DNA of 64,000 nt, taken from the NCBI RefSeq assembly GCF_001277215.2, contig NZ_CP013940.1, forward strand, positions 3,658,001 through 3,722,000, read 5' to 3'. The notes beneath the pieces are model-generated. The model was not told the DNA's origin and made no database searches. It was given only the letters and a program-made list of their open reading frames with translations. Source of the DNA: Cronobacter malonaticus LMG 23826 (GTDB taxonomy: Bacteria > Pseudomonadota > Gammaproteobacteria > Enterobacterales > Enterobacteriaceae). Position 1 is the first letter of the stretch. Every line of letters begins with the position of its first letter. Below, one piece after another: positions 9,851 through 18,824 of this stretch. The translations under genes and the position numbers were made by a program.

Positions 9851-10354
9851 TCAGAAGCGGTTAAAATGTTCGTGGTAGTCCACGGGACCGTGCACGCCGT
9901 CCAGAGCGTCATCGGCGAGACGATGAACCTGGAACGCCGCTTCAGCGCCAGGCCAGCGGCAGTGCAGATCGTAACGGGCGGCAGGCTCAAAGCCCAGGCG
10001 GTTGTAAAACTCCGGCGAGCCTAACGTGACGACCGCCGAGTAACCGAACTCATTGAGCGAATCCAGCCCTTCATACACGAGCTGACGGCCAATCCCCTGC
10101 CCGCGCCATTCTTCGTCGACCGCGAGCGGCGCCAGCCCCAGCCACTGACGCTCTTCGCCCGCCACGGTGACCGGGCTGAACGCGACATAACCGACCACCT
10201 GCCCTTCATCATCGGTTGCGACCAGCCCCAGCGTCAGCAGCCCGTCTTCACGGAGCGCGTGCACCAGCTCCGCTTCGTCGTCGCGGCCGAACGCCCGGCG
10301 AAGTAACGCGTCGATGCCCGGCGCATCAATGGGGATTTCTACACGAATCAGCAT
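9851..10354 (-). CDS. yhbS: GNAT-family N-acetyltransferase YhbS
   Basis: The 167-residue protein has a GNAT fold. The acetyl-CoA pyrophosphate-binding loop is visible in the EEWRGQGIGRQLV motif, preceded by the beta-4 strand LGLAPLAVD. It matches E. coli YhbS, for which a physiological substrate is not established. It begins at ATG 10354, inside the last codons of ubiT (7-bp overlap). It is therefore probably translated from the ubiT message, which may tie it to anaerobic ubiquinone synthesis by context only. Confidence 0.92.
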   Translation of the reverse strand: MLIRVEIPIDAPGIDALLRRAFGRDDEAELVHALREDGLLTLGLVATDDEGQVVGYVAFSPVTVAGEERQWLGLAPLAVDEEWRGQGIGRQLVYEGLDSLNEFGYSAVVTLGSPEFYNRLGFEPAARYDLHCRWPGAEAAFQVHRLADDALDGVHGPVDYHEHFNRF

Positions 10355-10872
10355 GGTTCACCTATGGAGGTTGCTTTGGTTAGCGGCGAGACGGCAAGCC
10401 CCGCTTCAACGAAGTCCGCCAGTTGTAGCAACATCACGCGCAGCGGTTTTGGCATCGCGTCAAGCTCAATGGCGTCCATCAGATTCTTCACATATAACCC
10501 TAATTCAGTATCGCCTTCAATCACCAGACGACGCTGGAAGAAAAGCGTATCGGGATCCTGCTTGCGCGCGGCGATCATCAGCAGGTCAGCCGCGTCCGCG
10601 CGGAAGGTGACATCGGCCTCGGCCTGTTCGCGCACAATCAGCTTGTCGTTCTCAACGGACGTAAACCAGCGCAGGCCGATATCGCGCACCTCTATGCCAA
10701 GCCAGCGGCCTTCAAGAAACGCCAGTTCGTCATCTGCCAGCGCCTGACGGAATTGCCAGCCGAGCAGTTGTTCCAGCGCGTGACGCTTGAGCGCAAACGG
10801 CGCGAGCGCCACCGGCGTTTTCAGAAGCGAAGGGCCAAGATGTACCAGACAGGAACGCAGATTATTCAACAC
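10348..10872 (-). CDS. ubiT: SCP2-domain ubiquinone biosynthesis accessory factor UbiT
   Basis: UbiT (YhbT) is a lipid-binding SCP2 protein required, with UbiU and UbiV, for oxygen-independent ubiquinone synthesis. It is thought to carry the hydrophobic intermediates. The 174-residue length of the E. coli protein is reproduced if translation starts at GTG 10872, which has AAGGAG ten bases upstream; an upstream ATG at 10896 has no better support. The SCP2 domain spans about residues 40-140. It is divergent from ubiU, and the 248-bp space between them should hold the shared oxygen-responsive control region. Confidence 0.94.
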   Translation of the reverse strand: MLNNLRSCLVHLGPSLLKTPVALAPFALKRHALEQLLGWQFRQALADDELAFLEGRWLGIEVRDIGLRWFTSVENDKLIVREQAEADVTFRADAADLLMIAARKQDPDTLFFQRRLVIEGDTELGLYVKNLMDAIELDAMPKPLRVMLLQLADFVEAGLAVSPLTKATSIGEPC

Positions 10873-11120
10873 GGGCTTTTCTCCTTGCCAGATCACAATG
10901 GCCGTTATTGTGCCATATCGGCCAGGTGAGATAGCGGCTCAAATCAAGCTTTGCGCCTTCGCAGGTACCCCTTTATAGATGCCATCAATACGACATTAGC
11001 TGCCTTAAATCAAAAATTGTCGCGGACGGGTTAACTAAAATCGCCGTTCGTTAACAATTTCGCTGCGTTTATGCAGCGCGCCAGGCCCCTCGCGGCCTGC
11101 TTTTATTTTCAGGACACGCT

Positions 11121-12116
11121 ATGGAGTTGCTTTGCCCGGCCGGAAACCTTCCGGCTCTGAAGGCGGCCATCGATAATGGCGCGGATGCGGTCTATATCGG
11201 TCTGAAAGACGATACCAACGCCCGCCACTTCGCTGGCCTCAACTTTACCGAGAAGAAATTGCAGGAAGCGGTCAGCTATGTGCATCAGCACGGCCGTAAA
11301 CTGCACATCGCCATTAATACCTTCGCGCACCCTGACGGCTATGAACGCTGGGAACGCGCGGTGGATATGGCCGCCCAGCTCGGCGCCGACGCGCTGATCC
11401 TGGCCGATGTCGCGATGCTGGAGTACGCCGCCACCCGCTACCCGCACGTGGAGCGTCATGTGTCAGTCCAGGCGTCCGCCACCAACGAAGCCGCCATTTG
11501 CTTTTACCAGCGCCATTTCGACGTGGCGCGCGTGGTGCTGCCGCGCGTGTTATCCATTCATCAGGTGAAGCAACTGGCGCGCGTGACGCCGGTGCCGCTG
11601 GAAGTGTTCGCCTTCGGCAGCCTGTGCATCATGGCCGAAGGCCGCTGCTATCTCTCCTCTTACCTTACCGGTGAATCGCCCAATACCGTGGGTGCCTGTT
11701 CACCCGCGCGCTTCGTGCGCTGGCAGCAGACGGAACAGGGGCTGGAATCACGCCTGAACGATGTGCTGATTGACCGCTACCAGGAAGGCGAAAACGCCGG
11801 TTATCCGACGCTCTGCAAAGGCCGGTATCTGGTGGACGGGCAGCGTTATCACGCGCTCGAAGAGCCCACCAGCCTGAATACGCTGGAGCTACTACCGGAG
11901 CTGCTGGCGGCCAATATCGCCTCGGTGAAAATCGAAGGCCGCCAGCGCAGCCCGGCTTACGTCAGCCAGGTGGCGAAAGTCTGGCGTCAGGCGATTGATC
12001 GCTGCAAAGCTGACCCGCAGCGCTTCGCGCCGCAACCGGCCTGGATGGACGCGCTCGGCGCGATGGCTGAAGGCACCCAGACAACGCTTGGCGCGTACCA
12101 CCGCAAATGGCAGTAA
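11121..12116 (+). CDS. ubiU: O2-independent ubiquinone hydroxylation protein UbiU (U32 peptidase family, 4Fe-4S)
   Basis: UbiU pairs with UbiV to hydroxylate the ubiquinone ring without oxygen, using prephenate as the hydroxyl donor. The 331-residue protein belongs to the U32 family. The four Fe-S ligands are all present: C169, C176, C193 and C232 (in GSLC, GRC, GAC and TLC). The start is ATG 11121 with AGGAC upstream. ubiV begins 10 bp after its stop codon. The intact ligands argue for an active enzyme. Confidence 0.96.
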   Translation: MELLCPAGNLPALKAAIDNGADAVYIGLKDDTNARHFAGLNFTEKKLQEAVSYVHQHGRKLHIAINTFAHPDGYERWERAVDMAAQLGADALILADVAMLEYAATRYPHVERHVSVQASATNEAAICFYQRHFDVARVVLPRVLSIHQVKQLARVTPVPLEVFAFGSLCIMAEGRCYLSSYLTGESPNTVGACSPARFVRWQQTEQGLESRLNDVLIDRYQEGENAGYPTLCKGRYLVDGQRYHALEEPTSLNTLELLPELLAANIASVKIEGRQRSPAYVSQVAKVWRQAIDRCKADPQRFAPQPAWMDALGAMAEGTQTTLGAYHRKWQ

Positions 12117-12126
12117 GGAGAGCAGG

Positions 12127-13005
12127 ATGAAATACGCATTAGGGCCAGTGCTATACTACTGGCCGAAAGCCACGCTGGAGAACTTTTACGAAGCTGCGGC
12201 GCAGAGCAGCGCCGATGTGATTTATCTCGGCGAGGCGGTGTGCAGCAAACGGCGCGAGACCAAAGCCGCCGACTGGCTGGCGCTTGCCAGAACGCTCGCC
12301 GCCAGCGGCAAACAGGTGGTTATCTCAACGCTGGCGCTCGTGCAGGCACCTTCCGAGCTGACCGAGCTGAAGCGCTATATCGATAACGGCGAGTTTCTGA
12401 TCGAGGCCAACGACTTCGGTGCGGTGGGGCTGGCGGCCGAGCGCAAGCTACCGTTCGTCGCGGGCCATGCGCTGAACTGCTACAACGCCGTTACGCTGCG
12501 TCTGCTGCTGAAAGACGGCATGACGCGCTGGTGTATGCCGGTGGAGTTGTCCCGCGACTGGCTGGTGAATCTGCTCGAACAGTGCGATGCGCTGGGTATC
12601 CGCAATCAGTTTGAAGTGGAGGTGCTGAGCTACGGGCACCTGCCGCTCGCTTACTCCGCCCGCTGCTTTACCGCCCGTTCGGAAGACCGGCCGAAAGATG
12701 AGTGCGAAACCTGCTGCATCAAATACCCCAACGGGCGCAGCATGCTCTCGCAGGAGAATAGCCAGGTCTTTGTGCTGAACGGCATTCAGACCATGAGCGG
12801 TTATGTCTATAACCTCGGCAACGAACTGGCGTCGATGGCCGGGCTGGTGGATATAGTCCGTCTCTCGCCAATGGGCCCCGACACATTGGAGATGCTCGAC
12901 GCCTTCCGGGCCAATGAAAACGGCACCGCCCCGCTGCCGCTCGCCGCCCACAGCGACTGCAACGGGTACTGGCGCAGGCTCGCCGGGATGGCGCTTCAGT
13001 CATAA
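12127..13005 (+). CDS. ubiV: O2-independent ubiquinone hydroxylation protein UbiV (4Fe-4S)
   Basis: UbiV is the partner of UbiU in a heterodimer in which each subunit holds a 4Fe-4S cluster. The 292-residue protein starts at ATG 12127 with AAGGAGAGCAGG upstream. The four ligand cysteines of the E. coli protein are in place at C39, C180, C193 and C197. A U32 peptidase-like fold is expected. It is the second gene of the ubiUV operon. Confidence 0.96.
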   Translation: MKYALGPVLYYWPKATLENFYEAAAQSSADVIYLGEAVCSKRRETKAADWLALARTLAASGKQVVISTLALVQAPSELTELKRYIDNGEFLIEANDFGAVGLAAERKLPFVAGHALNCYNAVTLRLLLKDGMTRWCMPVELSRDWLVNLLEQCDALGIRNQFEVEVLSYGHLPLAYSARCFTARSEDRPKDECETCCIKYPNGRSMLSQENSQVFVLNGIQTMSGYVYNLGNELASMAGLVDIVRLSPMGPDTLEMLDAFRANENGTAPLPLAAHSDCNGYWRRLAGMALQS

Positions 13006-13157
13006 GAAAAGGCTCACTTTGTTAACAGCATTTTGCAGGAGTTCATGCAGTATGAAAGGACAGCTTTCCGGCCGGGCCGCGGGCAAAATCCCCGAAATGC
13101 GCCAGGCTGGAAGAAGACCTTCAATCTGATGACTATGCTGTAATTAAGTGAGCCGTT

Positions 13158-14168
13158 ATGTCTGATAAATCTGTTGTGCCTTTTTCGGTGCTCGATCTCG
13201 CGCCGATCCCGCAAGGCTCCTCCGCCCGTGAGGCGTTCCACCACTCGCTCGATTTAGCCCGTCTCGCCGAGAAGCGCGGTTACGACCGCTACTGGCTGGC
13301 GGAACACCACAATATGACCGGCATCGCCAGCGCCGCGACGTCGGTACTGATTGGCTATCTCGCCGCCAATACCACCACGCTGCGCCTGGGCTCCGGCGGC
13401 GTGATGCTGCCAAACCACGCCCCGCTGGTGATTGCCGAGCAGTTCGGCACGCTCGACGCGCTCTATCCTGGCCGTATCGAGCTTGGCCTTGGCCGTGCGC
13501 CAGGCAGCGATCAGCGCACGATGATGGCGCTGCGCCGCCATATGAATCATGACATCGATAACTTTCCGCGTGATGTAAAAGAGCTGACGGACTGGTTCGA
13601 TGCCTGCGATCCGAACCCGGCGGTACGTCCGGTGCCGGGTTACGGTGCAAAACTCCCGGTATGGCTGCTGGGTTCAAGCCTTTACAGCGCGCAGCTGGCC
13701 GCGCAGATGGGCCTGCCGTTTGCGTTCGCCTCGCATTTCGCGCCGGATATGCTGTTGCAGGCGCTGCATCTTTACCGCACGCACTTCCAGCCTTCAGAGC
13801 GCCTGGAAAAACCGTATGCGATGGTGTGCATTAATATCGTCGCCGCCGACAGCAATCGCGATGCGGAGTTTCTGTTTACCTCGATGCAGCAGGCCTTTGT
13901 GAAGCTGCGCCGCGGCGAAACCGGCCAGTTGCCGCCGCCAATTGCGTCTATGGAAAGCTTCTGGAGCCCGGCGGAGCAGTACGGCGTTCAGCAGGCGCTC
14001 AGTATGTCGCTGGTTGGCGATAAAGCGAAAGTCCGCCACGGACTGTTGTCCATTCTGCGTGAAACCGACGCCGATGAGATTATGGTTAACGGGCAGATTT
14101 TCGATCACGACGCGCGGCTGCACTCGTTTGATCTCGCCATGCAGGTGCGGGAAGAACTGTTAAGCTAA
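13158..14168 (+). CDS. yhbW: Luciferase-like monooxygenase family protein YhbW
   Basis: The 336-residue protein is a bacterial-luciferase-like (LLM class) flavin-dependent oxidoreductase, recognisable from [30 protein letters not shown] and the [11 protein letters not shown] strand-loop that binds the flavin phosphate. It matches E. coli YhbW, whose substrate is not known. It starts at ATG 13158. The 152-bp gap upstream contains a possible 32-codon frame (see findings). A strong hairpin follows the stop codon. Confidence 0.93.
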   Translation: MSDKSVVPFSVLDLAPIPQGSSAREAFHHSLDLARLAEKRGYDRYWLAEHHNMTGIASAATSVLIGYLAANTTTLRLGSGGVMLPNHAPLVIAEQFGTLDALYPGRIELGLGRAPGSDQRTMMALRRHMNHDIDNFPRDVKELTDWFDACDPNPAVRPVPGYGAKLPVWLLGSSLYSAQLAAQMGLPFAFASHFAPDMLLQALHLYRTHFQPSERLEKPYAMVCINIVAADSNRDAEFLFTSMQQAFVKLRRGETGQLPPPIASMESFWSPAEQYGVQQALSMSLVGDKAKVRHGLLSILRETDADEIMVNGQIFDHDARLHSFDLAMQVREELLS

Positions 14169-14178
14169 TGCGGTTTTC

Positions 14179-14201
14179 GCCCTCTCCCGCCGGGAGAGGG
14201 C
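14179..14201. terminator. Shared hairpin between convergent yhbW and mtr
   Basis: The near-perfect inverted repeat GCCCTCTCCC/GGGAGAGGGC lies between the two stop codons. The plus side lacks a long T tract; on the minus side it is followed by GAAAACC. It probably serves as a bidirectional transcript end or protector. Confidence 0.6.
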
Positions 14202-14211
14202 AAAGCAATGA

Positions 14212-15456
14212 TTACTGATAGACCGGCAGCAGGTTGAAGCTGGAAAGTAAGTGCACTACCGCGTTGCCCAGCCCAAACAGCAGGATCAACGCAATCATCC
14301 CCTTCCCGCCCCAGACGCGAAAGCGCGGGCTGCCGAAGCGCTTGCGTGACGCACGCGCCAACAGCGCCGGCACAATCGCCGCCCAGATAGTCGCCGCCAG
14401 CCCCGCATAACCAATCGCATACAGAAAACCGTTCGGCCACAGCAGCCCGCCCGCCATCGGCGGTAAAAACGTGAGCAGCGCGGTTTTGAGACGCCCGCGC
14501 GGCGAATCGTCAAACCCGAAGAGATCCGCCAGATAGTCGAACAGCCCCAGCGTCACGCCCAGGAACGAGCTCGCCACCGCGAAGTTGGAAAACACAATCA
14601 GCAGCACATCCAGCGTGCGGCTGTTCAGCACGTCGCTCAGCGCGCCCACCAGCACATCGATATTACCGCCCGCCTTCGCGATGCCGATAAATTCCGGGCG
14701 CGGAATGTTGCCCATCGTCGCCAGCAGCCAGACGATATAAAGCGCCAGCGCAATCAGCGTTCCCAGTACCAGGCAGCGAATAATTACAGCCGGTTCTTTG
14801 CCGTAGTATTTCATCAGGCTTGGCACATTGCCGTGGTAGCCGAACGACGCCAGGCAAAACGGCAGCGTCATTAAGAGATACGGCGTATAGCTCGGGCTTG
14901 CCTCGACGGTGTTGAAGAGCGTGGCGGGCTCCACATGGCCCAGCAGTCCGCCAAAAGTCAGAAAGAACGTGATGACTTTGGCACCCAGCACAATGGCCGT
15001 CATCCGGCTTACGGCATGCGTGGAGAGCCAGACGATAAACGCCACTACCAGCGCGAAGCCAAACCCTGCCAGCCGCGCAGGTACGTCAATATTCATGCCT
15101 GCGAGCGTGTGGTGAAGCACTGAGCCGCTGGCCGAGATATAGGCATACGTCAGGATATAGAGGACAAACGCGACGGAGGCGCCGTTCACCACGTTCCACC
15201 CTTTGCCGAGCAGGTCACGGGTGATGGTGTCGAAGCTGGCGCCGATATGGTAGTTGAGGTTGGCTTCCAGCAACATCAGCCCTGAATGCAGCATACAAAA
15301 CCAGGTGAACACCAGGGCGAGCAGCGACCAGAAAAACCACGCGCCGGACATCACGACCGGCAGAGAGAACATGCCTGCGCCGATGATCGTACCGGCGATA
15401 ATCACAACGCCGCTTAAAAGCGAAGGCGAGGCGCTGCGGGCGACAAGTGTGGTCAT
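14212..15456 (-). CDS. mtr: Tryptophan-specific permease Mtr
   Basis: Mtr is a high-affinity, proton-driven tryptophan importer (it also carries indole) of the aromatic amino acid permease family in the inner membrane. The 414-residue protein has 11 hydrophobic segments and opens with the family motif [20 protein letters not shown] at residues 16-35, the substrate-binding unwound helix. The start is ATG 15456. A TrpR-type operator sits just upstream. It lies between yhbW and deaD as in E. coli. Confidence 0.96.
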   Translation of the reverse strand: MTTLVARSASPSLLSGVVIIAGTIIGAGMFSLPVVMSGAWFFWSLLALVFTWFCMLHSGLMLLEANLNYHIGASFDTITRDLLGKGWNVVNGASVAFVLYILTYAYISASGSVLHHTLAGMNIDVPARLAGFGFALVVAFIVWLSTHAVSRMTAIVLGAKVITFFLTFGGLLGHVEPATLFNTVEASPSYTPYLLMTLPFCLASFGYHGNVPSLMKYYGKEPAVIIRCLVLGTLIALALYIVWLLATMGNIPRPEFIGIAKAGGNIDVLVGALSDVLNSRTLDVLLIVFSNFAVASSFLGVTLGLFDYLADLFGFDDSPRGRLKTALLTFLPPMAGGLLWPNGFLYAIGYAGLAATIWAAIVPALLARASRKRFGSPRFRVWGGKGMIALILLFGLGNAVVHLLSSFNLLPVYQ

Positions 15457-15492
15457 AGTGCTTTCCCGTAAAAATTATCCTGATGATTCATT

Positions 15493-15510
15493 GTACCAGT
15501 ACGCGAGTAC
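15493..15510 (-). promoter_or_regulatory. Candidate TrpR operator in front of mtr
   Basis: Read on the minus strand, the sequence is GTACTCGCGTACTGGTAC, a GTAC-flanked palindromic element 36-54 bp upstream of the mtr start. E. coli mtr is repressed by tryptophan-bound TrpR at an operator of very similar sequence. I found no clear TyrR box nearby. Function is inferred from resemblance and position. Confidence 0.6.
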
Positions 15511-15687
15511 AAAGAGGAGAAAAAATTACGGCTTTGATAAAGCATGACGTCTTTGGCTGGCATAGCGCAGTATGGCAGCGAATTTATCAGGCTGTCGCTT
15601 GCGGTACAGCACGTTAGTTTTTTCGTCAGAAAGGCGTGCAGCCAGGAAGAATGAGACTCTGCAAGGCGAGCGCGCTGATCGCGCCCA

Positions 15688-15720
15688 TAAAAAAAGCCCC
15701 GGCATGGCCGGGGCTTTTTG
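15688..15720 (-). terminator. deaD terminator
   Basis: The hairpin GCCCCGGC-ATG-GCCGGGGC at 15696-15714 is followed on the minus strand by seven T. It lies 16 bp past the deaD stop codon. With T runs on both sides it could also act on the plus strand, but no plus-strand gene precedes it. Confidence 0.9.
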
Positions 15721-15735
15721 TCAGACTTTCTGCGC

Positions 15736-17643
15736 TTATGCGTCGCCGAAACGACGACGCGGGGTCGCTGCGTCATCACGACGCGGGCCGCGGCCGCCTT
15801 CACGACGCTCGCCGCCGAAGCTACGACCGCCTTCGCGACGTTCGCCGCTGAAACGACGACCTTCGCCACGGCCTTCACCGCGACCGCCTTCACGGCGTTC
15901 GCCACCGAAACCACGACCACCGCCGCCAGGACGACGATCGCCGCGCGGCTGTGCATCACCCATCAGCTGCATATTCATCGGCTTGTTCAGAATACGCGTA
16001 CGGGTGAAGTGCTGCAGCACTTCGGTCGGCATGCCTTTCGGCAGCTCGATGGTGGAGTGAGACGCGAACAGCTTGATGTTACCAATGTAACGGCTGCTGA
16101 TATCACCTTCGTTGGCGATAGCACCCACGATGTGACGCACTTCAACGCCATCATCACGGCCCACTTCGATGCGGTACAGTTCCATATCGCCAGCGTCACG
16201 ACGCTCACGACGCGGACGGTCTTCACCGTTGCGGTCGCCACGCGGGCCACGATCGTTACGGTCGCCACGGCGCTCGAAACGGTCATCGCGATCGCGGAAT
16301 TCACGCTTCGGACGCATCGGCGCATCCGGCGGCAGGATCAGCGGACGTTCGCCCTGCGCCATTTTCAACAGCGCAGCAGCCAGCGTTTCCACATCCAGTT
16401 CACCTTCCGGCTGAAGCTTGGTCAGCAGCGCGCGGTACTGGTCCAGATCGCTGCTTTCCAGCTGCTGCTGTACTTTCGCGGCGAATTTTTCCAGACGGCG
16501 TTTGCCCAGCAGTTCTGCGTTCGGCAGTTCCACTTCCGGAATGGTCAGCTTCATGGTGCGTTCGATGTTACGCAGCAGACGACGCTCGCGGTTCTCAACG
16601 AACAGCAGCGCACGGCCTGCACGACCCGCACGACCGGTACGGCCGATACGGTGAACGTAAGACTCGGAGTCCATCGGGATGTCGTAGTTCACCACGAGGC
16701 TGATACGCTCAACGTCCAGACCACGCGCCGCAACGTCGGTTGCGATCAGGATATCCAGACGACCGTCTTTCAGACGCTCCAGAGTCTGCTCGCGCAGGGC
16801 CTGGTTCATGTCACCGTTCAGCGCGGCGCTGTTGTAACCGCTGCGCTCCAGCGCTTCAGCCACTTCCAGAGTCGCGTTTTTGGTGCGCACGAAGATAATC
16901 GCCGCGTCAAAATCTTCCGCTTCAAGGAAACGCACCAGCGCTTCGTTTTTACGCATGCCGTAAACAGACCAGTAGCTCTGGCTGATGTCCGGGCGAGTAG
17001 TGACGCTGGACTGGATGCGCACTTCCTGCGGCTCTTTCATAAAGCGACGGGTGATGCGACGAATCGCTTCCGGCATGGTCGCGGAGAAGAGCGCGGTCTG
17101 ATGTTCAGCCGGGATCTGCGCCATGATGGTTTCAACGTCTTCGATGAAGCCCATACGCAGCATTTCGTCTGCTTCGTCCAGTACCAGGCCTTTCAGGTTA
17201 GAAAGATCCAGCGTACCGCGCTTGAGGTGATCCAGCAGACGGCCCGGCGTACCGACCACAATCTGCGGACCCTGGCGCAGTGCGCGCAGCTGCACGTCAT
17301 AACGCTGGCCGCCGTACAGGGCCACGACGTTTACGCCATGCATATGTTTAGAGAAATCCGTCATAGCTTCAGCAACCTGAACCGCCAGTTCGCGGGTCGG
17401 TGCCAGCACCAGGATCTGCGGCGCGCGCAGAGTTTCATCAATGTTGTGGAGCAGCGGCAGTGAGAACGCTGCGGTTTTGCCGCTACCGGTCTGGGCCATA
17501 CCCAGAACGTCGCGACCACCCAGCAGATGCGGAATACATTCTGCCTGAATTGGAGATGGTTTTTCGTAACCCAGATCGTTAAGGGCTTCAAGGATTGGAG
17601 CCTTCAGGCCCAGATCAGTAAAAGTGGTTTCGAATTCAGCCAT
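15736..17643 (-). CDS. deaD: ATP-dependent RNA helicase DeaD (CsdA)
   Basis: DeaD is a cold-shock DEAD-box helicase active in 50S ribosome assembly and mRNA decay. The 635-residue protein from ATG 17643 shows the Q motif, Walker A AQTGSGKT, the DEAD box, SAT and HRIGRTGR. An RNA-binding RBD-like domain lies near residues 480-555. The C-terminal tail (about 565-635) has repeated [16 protein letters not shown] units rich in Arg and Gly, slightly longer than in E. coli. The start is chosen because it overlaps the stop of yrbN; longer readings begin inside that micro-ORF. nlpI lies upstream on the same strand. Confidence 0.97.
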   Translation of the reverse strand: MAEFETTFTDLGLKAPILEALNDLGYEKPSPIQAECIPHLLGGRDVLGMAQTGSGKTAAFSLPLLHNIDETLRAPQILVLAPTRELAVQVAEAMTDFSKHMHGVNVVALYGGQRYDVQLRALRQGPQIVVGTPGRLLDHLKRGTLDLSNLKGLVLDEADEMLRMGFIEDVETIMAQIPAEHQTALFSATMPEAIRRITRRFMKEPQEVRIQSSVTTRPDISQSYWSVYGMRKNEALVRFLEAEDFDAAIIFVRTKNATLEVAEALERSGYNSAALNGDMNQALREQTLERLKDGRLDILIATDVAARGLDVERISLVVNYDIPMDSESYVHRIGRTGRAGRAGRALLFVENRERRLLRNIERTMKLTIPEVELPNAELLGKRRLEKFAAKVQQQLESSDLDQYRALLTKLQPEGELDVETLAAALLKMAQGERPLILPPDAPMRPKREFRDRDDRFERRGDRNDRGPRGDRNGEDRPRRERRDAGDMELYRIEVGRDDGVEVRHIVGAIANEGDISSRYIGNIKLFASHSTIELPKGMPTEVLQHFTRTRILNKPMNMQLMGDAQPRGDRRPGGGGRGFGGERREGGRGEGRGEGRRFSGERREGGRSFGGERREGGRGPRRDDAATPRRRFGDA

Positions 17644-17716
17644 GTAGTACGAGTGCCTCAGAATTAATGGCGGCCAGTCTACATAACTCATCGTGAAAAT
17701 TTTCTGCAATTTTCAT
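17636..17716 (-). CDS. yrbN: Micro-protein YrbN, overlapping the start of deaD
   Basis: A 26-codon frame starts at ATG 17716 ([17 protein letters not shown]...) and ends with TGA at 17636-17638, eight bases inside deaD in another frame. E. coli has a 26-residue protein YrbN in exactly this position between nlpI and deaD, with the same MKIA...[12 protein letters not shown] core as I remember it. The overlap suggests translational coupling of deaD to yrbN. No function is known. It has no predicted membrane segment. Confidence 0.85.
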   Translation of the reverse strand: MKIAENFHDELCRLAAINSEALVLHG

Positions 17717-17823
17717 TAAAAGTGTGAACCGGCTCAAAGTAGGTGTATTAACGAACAAACAAGCCCTCACCGGTTAAAGTGATGACTTTAGTAAAAAAAT
17801 CCGTGGGCTGAAATGTTCGTCAG

Positions 17824-18708
17824 CTATTGCTGGTCCGATTCTGCCAGGTCATCTTGCTCCTGGCCCAAGAGCGCTAATTCCAACAATGCATAACGGTGCT
17901 CAACGAAGTTGTGGACGTTGTTAGCAACCGCTAATTTGAACAGTGCCGTGGCGCTGTCCTTATCCCCCAGACTTAGGTAGTACTTACCTAAATAGAAGTT
18001 GGTTTCACTGAGATGCTCAGCGAGCGAGGTGTTATCCGTTGCGTCTGCCTTCAGGCGTTCCATTAACGTTTTTTCGCTAATGTCGCCGAGCCAGAATTCG
18101 ACAATGTTCCATCCCCACTGTTCTTTGTCCGATTTCTCAAAGCGTTCTTGCAAGGCCGCTTTGGCCTGTTTCTCATCCATTTTGCTTTCAGCAAGGAAGA
18201 GCCACAGACTACGGAAAGGATCATTGGGATCGTCGTGATAAAACGCCAGCAGATCATCTTGCGCTAATCGGTAACGTCTGCCGTAATAGAGGGCGATACC
18301 GCGATTTAAATGCGCGTAGTTGTAAGTTGGATCAAGCTCAAGTACAGAATCAAACGCTTCATAGGCAGCATCAAAATTGCCTGCCTGCGTTAAATAAATG
18401 CCTAAGTAGTTGAATACTTCAGGCATATCGGGTCGGATAGCCAGCGCTTGTGAAAAATCATTCCGCGCCAGTGCCCGCAAACCAAGACTATCATACAACA
18501 CTCCGCGCTCATATAAAAGCTGTGCGCGTTCATCATCGGTTAAAGCCCGACTTGCGAGGATCTGCTCCATGCGTGCGAGGATCACTTCTTGCTGCAAGGC
18601 CGGTTGCAATGGCACCGCCAGGACCTCGCTCTTACGCCAGGCAGAGTTGCTGCATCCTGCCAGCGTGAGTGCTGTCGCAACGAAACACCAGCGCAATAAA
18701 GGCTTCAT
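17824..18708 (-). CDS. nlpI: TPR lipoprotein NlpI
   Basis: NlpI is an outer-membrane lipoprotein scaffold that docks peptidoglycan endopeptidases such as MepS and the protease Prc, so it controls turnover of cell-wall hydrolases. The 294-residue protein has a lipoprotein signal ending in LTLAGC with the acylated Cys at residue 19. TPR repeats follow, the clearest at about 62-95, 96-129 and 130-163. It starts at ATG 18708, 116 bp downstream of the pnp stop codon on the same strand. It could be read from the pnp message or its own promoter. Confidence 0.97.
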   Translation of the reverse strand: MKPLLRWCFVATALTLAGCSNSAWRKSEVLAVPLQPALQQEVILARMEQILASRALTDDERAQLLYERGVLYDSLGLRALARNDFSQALAIRPDMPEVFNYLGIYLTQAGNFDAAYEAFDSVLELDPTYNYAHLNRGIALYYGRRYRLAQDDLLAFYHDDPNDPFRSLWLFLAESKMDEKQAKAALQERFEKSDKEQWGWNIVEFWLGDISEKTLMERLKADATDNTSLAEHLSETNFYLGKYYLSLGDKDSATALFKLAVANNVHNFVEHRYALLELALLGQEQDDLAESDQQ

Positions 18709-18824
18709 TTCCTACTCCCGAAGACAACTATTGGATGAACATCCTGTCCCCCGGCTGCAAACGGGGCATCCTGCCTCGTAACAAATGGCTCTCCGTGTCG
18801 CCACGGAGAGCTAAACGGCAAACC

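Noticed and set aside
15718..17463. 581-codon plus-strand frame opposite deaD
   Set aside because: Low-complexity Thr/Ala-rich antisense of the DeaD RGG tail and helicase core.
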